The translations under genes and the position numbers were made by a program. Under the pieces are notes generated by a model. That model made no database searches, had not been told where the DNA came from, and saw nothing but the letters and a program-made list of their open reading frames with translations. Source: Bacteroidales bacterium UBA3824 (GTDB lineage: Bacteria; Bacteroidota; Bacteroidia; Bacteroidales; UBA3824). Taken from it: a stretch of DNA of 9,928 bases. Location: the NCBI GenBank assembly GCA_002393195.1, contig DGIK01000087.1, forward strand, positions 2,508 to 12,435, written 5' to 3'. Positions 1 through 6,800 of this stretch are shown piece by piece (the stretch's first letter is position 1; each line of letters begins with the position of its first letter).

Positions 1-626
1 ATGCCACGATAGAGGCTGTCTTGCTTGGCGCGGTTTTGATTGAGTTGCAATTGTTGCTGAGCGAGTTGGTAATCCTCCTCCGCCTGGAGATATTCTTCCT
101 TGGAACAAAGATTTTCGGCGTAGAGTTTCTTTTTTTGTTCATAATCGCGACGGGCGCGGCTCAGTTGTTTGGTGTAAATGAGGCGGTTTTGTTCGAGGTC
201 GAGTTTTTGTTTTTCCATCTCAATCATCGTGTTGCGGAGGTGGTTTTCCTTTTCGGCAAGGTCAGCCTCGGCGTGCAGGATGTCCATCTCCAATTGCTGG
301 TTGGAAAGTCGTATAATCACGTCGCCCGCTTTGAGGGTGGTGCCTTCCTCGTTGATTATCTCCTCCACAATGCCACCTTCCAACGGGCTTATCTGCACCG
401 TAGTCAATGGCAACACCTGCCCGCTCTGACGGATATAATCATTGAACTCGTCGTTCTTGACAGTGGCTATCGTAAAATTGTCGTTGCTCACCGTTACAGA
501 TTTGCAGTCGGCATTGATGAACAAATATGCCAATACAATCACCACCACGCCACCAATCCAATAAGGGACGTATTTCTTTTGGAATATCTTCCTGATGCCG
601 GTTTTCTGTTCTATTGTCCTGTCCAT
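1..626 (-). CDS. HlyD/MacA-type periplasmic adaptor (membrane fusion protein) of an efflux system, C-terminus missing
   Basis: This is the N-terminal 208 residues of a membrane-fusion protein, which bridges an inner-membrane pump to a TolC-type outer-membrane channel. The frame is open to the window edge. It starts with ATG at 626, without a clear Shine-Dalgarno. Residues about 20-38 (YVPYWIGGVVVIVLAYLF) form a single N-terminal membrane anchor. Residues about 77-108 are the first half of the barrel-sandwich/lipoyl domain (ISPLEGGIVEEIINEEGTTL, then AGDVIIRLSN). Residues about 112-200 are a long charged, Gln/Glu-rich alpha-hairpin coiled coil. The second lipoyl half, beta-barrel and C-terminal domain lie beyond position 1. 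It follows tolC on the same strand after an 84-nt repeat-rich spacer, so it is probably the second gene of an efflux operon. By family knowledge the next genes are usually ABC/FtsX-type permeases and an ATPase; that is inference. The family is firm, the substrate unknown. Confidence 0.9.
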   Translation of the reverse strand, partial: MDRTIEQKTGIRKIFQKKYVPYWIGGVVVIVLAYLFINADCKSVTVSNDNFTIATVKNDEFNDYIRQSGQVLPLTTVQISPLEGGIVEEIINEEGTTLKAGDVIIRLSNQQLEMDILHAEADLAEKENHLRNTMIEMEKQKLDLEQNRLIYTKQLSRARRDYEQKKKLYAENLCSKEEYLQAEEDYQLAQQQLQLNQNRAKQDSLYRG

Positions 627-636
627 AATAGTTGGG

Positions 637-668
637 AATTAAAAATTAATAATTAAAAATTAATAATT
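637..668. repeat. 14-bp A/T tandem repeat in the tolC-adaptor spacer
   Basis: Two full copies of ATTAAAAATTAATA (638-651 and 652-665) plus a partial third copy sit between the two efflux genes, close to the adaptor start codon. The block is entirely A/T. Similar A/T-only tandem blocks are common between genes in Bacteroidales. It could affect mRNA structure or the relative expression of the two genes, but nothing here shows a function. Confidence 0.8.
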
Positions 669-690
669 GAAAGTCTTCCGCCTAATGGCA

Positions 691-707
691 ATTATGAATT
701 ATGCATT
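691..707 (-). repeat. Dispersed intergenic repeat, copy 1 (3' of tolC)
   Basis: Read on the minus strand this is AATGCATAATTCATAAT, starting 4 nt after the tolC stop codon. The identical 17-mer occurs on the plus strand at 9875-9891, directly after the ompH stop codon. Both copies therefore have the same orientation relative to the gene they follow. It contains the palindrome ATGCAT. Confidence 0.8.
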
Positions 708-710
708 GTA

Positions 711-2045
711 TCAAAATTGCTCCAAGTACGGCGTGCCTCGGTAGTATTCCACAACGGCGTTCTTTATCATATATACGTAGAGCGCGTTGTAGTATTTGGC
801 TTGCGATTCGAGGTATTTGTTGTAAACCTCGTTGAAGTCGATGTACGAAATAGTGCCGAGGTCAAATTTCAGTTGCGCCGCCTCGTAATATTTTTGGTTG
901 AGCGTGGCTGCCTTCTGCGCGGCTTGCAGCGACTTTTCGGCTGACTCAGCGTCGTCGTATGCCGAATAGACTGCGTTTTCGATTTCGCGGCAACGTTCAT
1001 CGTATTCGTAGGAAGCGATTCTGTAATCAGACTTTTTGCGCGATATGTTGGAAAATTTGCCCAACCGTCCATAAATCGGGATGCTAATATGTACGCCGAC
1101 AGATTTTTGTTCGTGCATTTTCATCTGGTCGTAGAATGAGATGGATGCGCCCTTGTTGTCGGGGTAGGTAGTGCGATGTGAATACCAATTGGCGTCCATA
1201 GTGATGCGCGGCAATAATTGCCACCGTGCCGTATTGAGTTCTATGCGACGGATTTCCATATTGTTTTTGGCAATCACGGTGTTAGAATTGTTGGCGACTG
1301 CGGAGAGCGCGGTCTGTTGCGCATCGGAGATTGGTGCGGCGTTGCTGGCATTTACCATTGTATCAACAACGAGACTATCTGCCGCCGGATAGTACATCAC
1401 GCTTTTGAGTTCCATCAACGCCTTGTTTTTGAGAGCGTTGTATTCGGCAAAAGTATTTTCGGCATTGGCCTCAAACACTTCTTTTTCGAGGACGTCTTGC
1501 TGACTTTTGCTGCCAAGTTCGTATTCGCGGCGCGCCTTTTGGAGTGCGAGGGAGGCATTGTTGAGTTGACGCTCCGCCAATGCCGACATTTGCGAATAAT
1601 ATGTATAACTGCAATATTGCTGGATAGTGTTGAGGCAGATGTCGTCTTCCTTCGCCTGACGACTTTCTTTGCCGGAGAGGAGGGCGATTTTTGAGATTTT
1701 GATGCGGTTGATGGCGTTAAAACCGTCAAACAGCGTTATCTCGCCGTATAGTTGATAACTATCTTGAATGGTTGTGAGGGTCGAATACATATTGGTCTCA
1801 GGGTCGGGGATGCGTCCCGAAGAGTACGACACACCTGACGATGCCGATACCGACGGCGTGAATGCATTGAGCCAGGCGTCGCGGCGGTTGATGGCATTTT
1901 GCGATTGACGCTCGTCCTCAACGGCGATTTTGGTGGAATTTTCCACAGCGTACTGCATACACTCCCTGATACCCATCGGAGCCTGTGCCGCCGACTGTCC
2001 CGCCGTCATCAGCATTATCGGTAATATTTTAATTAGCGTTTTCAT
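711..2045 (-). CDS. TolC-family outer-membrane efflux protein
   Basis: This is an outer-membrane channel subunit of a tripartite efflux or secretion system (OEP family, PF02321), 444 residues from the chosen start. I chose the ATG at 2045 because it gives a classical signal peptide (MKTLIKILPIMLMTAGQSAAQA, cleavage near residue 22). The upstream in-frame ATG at 2069 would add eight polar residues (MAYQNRNE) before it and lies at or above the predicted sigma-54 transcription start. The mature part begins with the family-typical IRECMQYAVENS segment. The two internal OEP repeats are recognisable by EYELGSKSQQDVLEKE in the first half and KFDLGTISYIDFNEVYNKYL in the second. TLFDGF and SIPIYG are typical barrel strands. 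Length is normal for the family. It is the first gene of the operon with the adaptor downstream. Its promoter region holds sigma-54-like and dyad elements. Substrate is unknown. Confidence 0.93.
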   Translation of the reverse strand: MKTLIKILPIMLMTAGQSAAQAPMGIRECMQYAVENSTKIAVEDERQSQNAINRRDAWLNAFTPSVSASSGVSYSSGRIPDPETNMYSTLTTIQDSYQLYGEITLFDGFNAINRIKISKIALLSGKESRQAKEDDICLNTIQQYCSYTYYSQMSALAERQLNNASLALQKARREYELGSKSQQDVLEKEVFEANAENTFAEYNALKNKALMELKSVMYYPAADSLVVDTMVNASNAAPISDAQQTALSAVANNSNTVIAKNNMEIRRIELNTARWQLLPRITMDANWYSHRTTYPDNKGASISFYDQMKMHEQKSVGVHISIPIYGRLGKFSNISRKKSDYRIASYEYDERCREIENAVYSAYDDAESAEKSLQAAQKAATLNQKYYEAAQLKFDLGTISYIDFNEVYNKYLESQAKYYNALYVYMIKNAVVEYYRGTPYLEQF

Positions 2046-2075
2046 TTCGTTTCTGTTTTGATACGCCAATTAAAT

Positions 2076-2091
2076 TACACCGACCGTGCCA
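2076..2091 (-). promoter_or_regulatory. Sigma-54-like -24/-12 promoter candidate for tolC
   Basis: Minus strand reads TGGCACG, GTCG, GTGTA. Against the sigma-54 consensus TGGCACG-N4-TTGCW, the -24 half is a perfect 7/7 and the -12 half 3/5, with exact spacing. The weak point is GT where GC is expected at -12. The predicted start near 2065 leaves a leader of about 20 nt to the ATG at 2045. Paired dyads lie at about -75 to -120, where enhancer-binding proteins usually act. Confidence 0.45.
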
Positions 2092-2097
2092 AAAATA
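2090..2097 (-). promoter_or_regulatory. Alternative housekeeping -7 element for tolC
   Basis: Minus strand TATTTTTG matches the Bacteroidota TAnnTTTG -7 box perfectly and overlaps the -24 half of the sigma-54 candidate by two bases. No TTTG -33 box lies 19-21 bp upstream (only TTAA-like sequence), so on its own it would be weak. It would start transcription near 2083. Confidence 0.35.
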
Positions 2098-2138
2098 GTA
2101 AGTAGCTGAGAGTTAAGAGATTAAAGATTAAAGCGGGG

Positions 2139-2185
2139 TGTAAAAGTGTAAAAAATTTTTACAGTTGGTGTAAAGGAATTTTACA
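2139..2185. promoter_or_regulatory. Operator/enhancer: two 17-bp dyads TGTAAA-N5-TTTACA plus a half-site
   Basis: Dyad 1 (2147-2163) is TGTAAAAAATTTTTACA and dyad 2 (2169-2185) is TGTAAAGGAATTTTACA. Both have perfect 6-bp arms around a 5-bp centre. The centres (2155 and 2177) are 22 bp apart, two helical turns, so both face the same side of the DNA. A further TGTAAA half-site is at 2139-2144. The 6-5-6 layout equals that of NtrC-type binding sites (TGCACY-N5-RGTGCA), though the half-site differs. The regulator is not identifiable from the window. Confidence 0.6.
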
Positions 2186-2223
2186 GAATGGGAGAGAAAA
2201 TTCCCCCTCTACTTCTCCCATTC
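2186..2223 (-). terminator. Hairpin across the stop codon of the AAA-ATPase gene
   Basis: A perfect 10-bp inverted repeat (GAATGGGAGA at 2186-2195, TCTCCCATTC at 2214-2223) with an 18-nt loop. In the minus-strand mRNA one arm is in the last codons and the loop contains the TAG stop. No T-run follows, so it may be a 3'-end stabiliser or a weak terminator rather than a classical one. It abuts dyad 2 of the operator exactly. Confidence 0.45.
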
Positions 2224-3786
2224 CGTAATCTCGCACTCGTGCTTCTTTTCGTCGTCATAATTAATTCCGACGAAAAGCACTTTGCCTTTGTACGAATCGA
2301 AGGCGTGAAAATATTCTTTGTTTTGTATTTGCTTCAACGCATTGCCGGTGGATGTGTTGTGTTTGAGTTCGATGATAATTGGCGGATGCTCTCCGTCCAA
2401 GTGGATTGGCACGAAAACCAAATCGGCAAACCCTTTGCCCGTGGTCAATTCCTTGAAAATTGTATAATGATTGAGGGCATAGACGTAGGCAATATACACC
2501 GCCGCCGCAAGTGCATTCTCGTTGTTATAATTGCGGTTGGAGGTAACGTGGATATGACTCTCATTGAGAGCCTTGGCTACCGCATCAGAATTTTTGAGGA
2601 GAGTTTGCTCCATAAGTTCTTCTGACGCCTTTATGATTTCGTCGGTCTTTTCGTAATCCGACATCGCCGCCATCGCGTTGTACCATTCCTTGCGCACTTC
2701 AAAATTAGGGATGCGGCAAGTGCCCGCAACATTGTTGTACGCCAAATATCCAAGGTGTATCAGATACGTAAAAACATCGTCCTTGCTTACAAAGTCGGTC
2801 ATTGTGTTCATATAACTTGTAACGTTCACTTTGACCTCCTCGCCCGCAATCAGCCTAATTACATCGTCCTTCATACCTTTGTAATTGTGTTTCAGGCGGT
2901 CGGTGATTACCTTGTAAGTGGATGTCTTGCCCCAAAAATTGCCAAATTCGCCTTTCTGCAAGCATCTGACAACAGATTCAGGATTGTAGATTTCGTAACC
3001 TTTCTGGGAGTAGCCATCGTATTCACTTTTGCAACGCGCAAAGTCAACATTATATTCTTGACACAGCGGCTTAACTTCTTCCTCTGTAAAACCGACAAAT
3101 TCGGCAAGGTTGTAAGCGTTGAGAATTGTATATTCTTCAAAATTGTTGAGTTTGCTCTGTACCCTGTCCCTCACTACGGGCAGGATTCCAGTGATGTATG
3201 CAAGCGAAATGGCATTGCTCAATGGTTCGCTTTTGAACAACCCATTCAAAAATTCCAAATAATCTGCAAACAAATGCGTGCCAAACTGATCGCGCACCAA
3301 GCAATCGTATTCGTCGAGTATGATGACAAAGGTCTCACTTGTGGCGGCATAGACTCGCAATATACATTTGGCGATGGTATCCTTCGGCTCAAAGTTGATT
3401 TGTGGAAATTGCGCAACGAACTCCGAACGGACAAAATCTGTCAATTCTGTCAACATATTTTCCTTTTCATTGGCGTTCTGATACTCACTTGCAACATCTA
3501 TCTTAATGAAATTCAGTTTATTAAGGTATTTTTCGTAATTGTCAGCCTTTGAAATTTTCAGGTTGCTGAATATTTCACGCGAATCGCAACCCTTAGAATA
3601 ATATGCGCACAGCATTTTCGTCGCGATGGTCTTGCCAAACCGTCGCGGACGCGATACGCAGACATACTGATTTCCCTTGTCGATAAATTTATTTAATTCG
3701 CTGATTAACATCGATTTATCAACATAAATATCGGCTGCCAAAACTTTTTTGAAGCCATTGTTGTCCGGATTGAGATAAATGCCCAT
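2209..3786 (-). CDS. AAA-ATPase-like / PD-(D/E)XK nuclease-fold protein (PF09820 + PF08011 type)
   Basis: This 525-residue protein has the architecture widespread in gut Bacteroidales: an N-terminal AAA-ATPase_like domain and a C-terminal DUF1703 PD-(D/E)XK nuclease-like domain. It opens with GIYLNPDNNGFKKVL and YVDKSMLI (residues 2-28), typical of the family. The P-loop is the variant SRPRRFGKT (45-53), and Walker B is VIILDEYD (154-161). SLAYITGILPV (194-204) is a sensor-like strand, with LGYLAYNN at 345-352. The nuclease-like core shows D455 (FADLVF), E473-x-K475 (IIELK) and Q486/Q488, so the active residues appear intact. The cellular role of the family is not established; defence, selfish-element and DNA-processing ideas are speculative. 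It has its own promoter, and it looks more A/T-rich than the kinase, which would fit a laterally acquired gene. Family assignment is firm. Confidence 0.9.
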   Translation of the reverse strand: MGIYLNPDNNGFKKVLAADIYVDKSMLISELNKFIDKGNQYVCVSRPRRFGKTIATKMLCAYYSKGCDSREIFSNLKISKADNYEKYLNKLNFIKIDVASEYQNANEKENMLTELTDFVRSEFVAQFPQINFEPKDTIAKCILRVYAATSETFVIILDEYDCLVRDQFGTHLFADYLEFLNGLFKSEPLSNAISLAYITGILPVVRDRVQSKLNNFEEYTILNAYNLAEFVGFTEEEVKPLCQEYNVDFARCKSEYDGYSQKGYEIYNPESVVRCLQKGEFGNFWGKTSTYKVITDRLKHNYKGMKDDVIRLIAGEEVKVNVTSYMNTMTDFVSKDDVFTYLIHLGYLAYNNVAGTCRIPNFEVRKEWYNAMAAMSDYEKTDEIIKASEELMEQTLLKNSDAVAKALNESHIHVTSNRNYNNENALAAAVYIAYVYALNHYTIFKELTTGKGFADLVFVPIHLDGEHPPIIIELKHNTSTGNALKQIQNKEYFHAFDSYKGKVLFVGINYDDEKKHECEITEWEK

Positions 3787-3815
3787 AATCTAAGGTGTTA
3801 TAAATTTTCCATTGG

Positions 3816-3846
3816 CAAAGGTAAATATTTTTTTGGAAAACCCAAT
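3816..3846 (-). promoter_or_regulatory. Housekeeping promoter of the AAA-ATPase gene
   Basis: Minus strand has ATTG at 3846-3843, 19 bp, then TACCTTTG at 3823-3816. The -7 box is a perfect TAnnTTTG and the -33 is 3/4 of TTTG. The predicted start near 3809 leaves a short leader of about 23 nt to the ATG at 3786. Confidence 0.6.
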
Positions 3847-3861
3847 CCGCAGCGGGGAATA

Positions 3862-3891
3862 ATTATTGGCGCAGATTCAACCTGCAATAAT
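3862..3891 (-). terminator. Weak A/T-rich hairpin just after the kinase stop
   Basis: Arms ATTATTG (3862-3868) and CAATAAT (3885-3891) pair over 7 bp, with an inner CAG/CTG stem. It starts 5 nt beyond the kinase stop codon but has no following T-run. It may mark the 3' end of the rlmH-kinase transcript; it is a weak candidate. Confidence 0.3.
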
Positions 3892-3896
3892 ACCAC

Positions 3897-6800
3897 CTAC
3901 CCCACTCTCTGTCCTACCGGCAGCGTAATAATAAACGTGGTGCCCTTGCCGACTTCCGATTCAAAGGTGATGTCGCCCTTGGCGTTGATTACCATATTCT
4001 TTACCATAGCAAGACCAAGACCAGAACCGCTACTCTTGGTTGTGAAATTGGGCGTAAAGAGCTTTTCTCTGATTTCGTCGGGGATGCCGCAACCATTGTC
4101 AGCGATGCGCACAATGAGTTTGTCGCCAGGTACTTCGAGCGATACATGGATTTTGCCGCGCACACCTTCGGGAATGGCTTGTGTAGCATTCTTGATGATA
4201 TTGACGAATACGCGGGTCATCTGTTCCTTATCCGCCATAACAATCACCTCGCTCTTTCCGCCCATATCGGACGTGATGTCGCAATTCTCAACGGTGTGGA
4301 ACAGTTGCACCACATTGTCGATGACCTCAACCATATTGAGCGGCTTGGCATCGGGCTGCGGCAACTTTGCAAAATTGGAGAAGCCCGTTGCAATGGACGA
4401 CAACGTGTCAATTTGTTGAATCAACGTGCTCGAAACCTTGTTAAGAACTCCCTCAAAATCAGGATTCTTGGCATCCCATGAGCGCGTCAAGAATTGTATG
4501 CTGAGCTTCATAGGCGTGAGCGGATTTTTGATTTCGTGGGCGATTTGCTTAGCCATCTCGCGCCATGCACTCTCACGCTCGCCCTTTGCAAGCAGTTTGG
4601 CTGATTCGTCAAGTTTATCGACCATCTTGTTGTACTCGGCAACGAGCTGACCGAGTTCGTCCTTGCGGTTGTAATCTATCTTTTCGTAATTTTTGCCGAG
4701 TTCGATAGTCTCTATCTTGCTCTGTATTAGTTTGATAGGCTGTACAAAACGGTCGGAAATCACCACTCCCAATACCACGCTAATCATCATAAGCACCACA
4801 TACAGATTGAGTATCGACACAATAATCGTGCTTAGCTCCCTCTCCAATTCCTCCGGCTTGGTGAAATATGGGAGGTTGATGTAGCCGATGAGTTTTTCGT
4901 TGTTGTTATAAAAAGGAATATACGCCGACGCAAAAGTCATATCGCCGATTTGTTCCTCGTGGCTATATGCCGACTTGCGGTCCACTACAAAACTTTGGAG
5001 CGCAGTCCTGTCGATTCGTGTGCCTGTAAGTCCCGCCTTGAAAATCTCCGGTCTCGAACATGCCACCATTTCGCCTTCCGGTCCATAAATATTGATGTCG
5101 GTGAAGAAGGCGCGCGACATCTTGGTAACCATTTCATCCATCTCGCTCACCTCAGTAGGGCTCCACCTCGTATCAAACGCCTCGATATTGCCGCACTGCT
5201 GCCTAAACTGTACATTGACACTCGCAACCTTCTCATCCATTTCCTGACTGTTTTGGGCGCGGAATTTCTTGATGTTGTTGTTGACTGTGCCAACACAAAT
5301 ACATACAAACGAAAACAGCATCAACGACGTAATAGAAAGAATGAGCCTGGTCTTGATTTTGTGACGGTAATTGCTGTCGCGGGTTGTCAAAAGCCTGATA
5401 AGCAAACATATACCCACCACGAATATGTATATCATATACAGGTATGCCAATTGTATCACAAAATCCACAAATGTAACTTCCTTGCGCGACACCACCACCG
5501 TATTGCCGTCCTTGTGGTAAATAGTGTGTATGTACCCGTCGGTGTTCATAGTGCGGATAGTATCGCCCACGCCTTCAAACTCCTTCATAAAAGCGCGGTC
5601 GCTTATATCATAATTGTAACTGCCTGTCTGCGATATTTTCTGACCGTTGTGGTATCGCACATAATCTACGCCATCCAATGCCGACTCCTTCACCCTGCTG
5701 TCGATGAGGAGGCTCGGATAGCCAATTTCTTGCGGCACAGCCTTGCGGTCGAGGGCGATGCAGACATAGCGAGTACGGTCTCCGATGCGGTACTTGAAGG
5801 GTGCATAGTAGCTGATTGTGCCGTCGGGATTGGTCACCAACGAAAAAACAGTTTTGGCGAGAGGCACGCCTCGTGTGGAAAACGCCTTCACATACGGATC
5901 CGAAATGTCGGAGAAGTTGCCATTTGGCGATTCCAATATCTTTACTTTGAAATCGTATCGCGTCCAATATCCGCTGAAATACTGATGCAGCAAATAGTCG
6001 TGAAGCCTCTCAAACGGTGCCATATTCTCCGACATTCGCAAAAATTCGGGCACAATGCCATCGTTTTGCATCTTGATTGAGACATTCTCCAACAACAAAT
6101 CTGCCACGGGGTCGCTGTAGTCTGACGGGCTCGATACGAGTTCGGCGCAGTGCCTGTCGGATTTCTGCTCTGTGGTGATGGTAATCAATAGGCAGAAAAA
6201 TGTTGCGCTCAATAATAGCATAAATATATAGGTGTATGTGCTCGTATCAAAATTGCGGCAATACAAGTACATCGCCGCGCCTATCAGGAGAAACGCATAC
6301 AATACGCCAAGCCCGGCGAGCATATCCACAATGCACCACACCAACAGCGATGCTGCAAGCGCACATGCAAGATATATCAAGACGCTACGTTTGAAGTTGA
6401 CTATGATGCTGTAATCGAAACAGCGCGCTATCATTATAGCGGAATATATGACGCTCGCCGTGAGCAGCAACACAATCAAAAAGCATGAACAGCTGAAAAT
6501 ATCGAGCGTCATTACGTTGGTAAGTTGGAACGAAATCTTGCTCTCGCCCACAAGACGGCGCGTTACTGTATAAATGTAGCCAAACAACAGGAAAAACGCC
6601 GCGAGCATCACGCCCCACCATGTCAACTTGCCGCCTGCCGATTGCGACGCCATCCATTCCTTGACGTGCGCATAGTCGGCAAGTATCCACGTATAATGCA
6701 ATACAAACACCAACACCACCATATTGGCAATAAAATCGCCAATCGTGGAAAACATGCTTGCATCGAAAAAATACGCCTTGTCAAAAAAATCGATGTGATA

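Noticed and set aside
21..656. 211-codon plus-strand open frame at the left edge
   Set aside because: It is the reverse of the adaptor gene, which shows anchor, lipoyl and coiled-coil regions in order on the minus strand.
2046..2069. Upstream ATG at 2069 as the tolC start
   Set aside because: It would put eight polar residues before a standard signal peptide and lies at or above the predicted sigma-54 transcription start; the ATG at 2045 is more likely.
2755..3552. 265-codon plus-strand open frame antisense to the AAA-ATPase gene
   Set aside because: The opposite strand encodes the P-loop and Walker B motifs of a recognised family here; the antisense product has no recognisable domain.
4950..6080. 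376-codon plus-strand open frame antisense to the kinase
   Set aside because: It lies fully within the kinase gene, whose minus-strand product has clear domains on both sides of this region. The antisense product is His/Cys/Arg-rich with no recognisable motif, as expected for a shadow frame.
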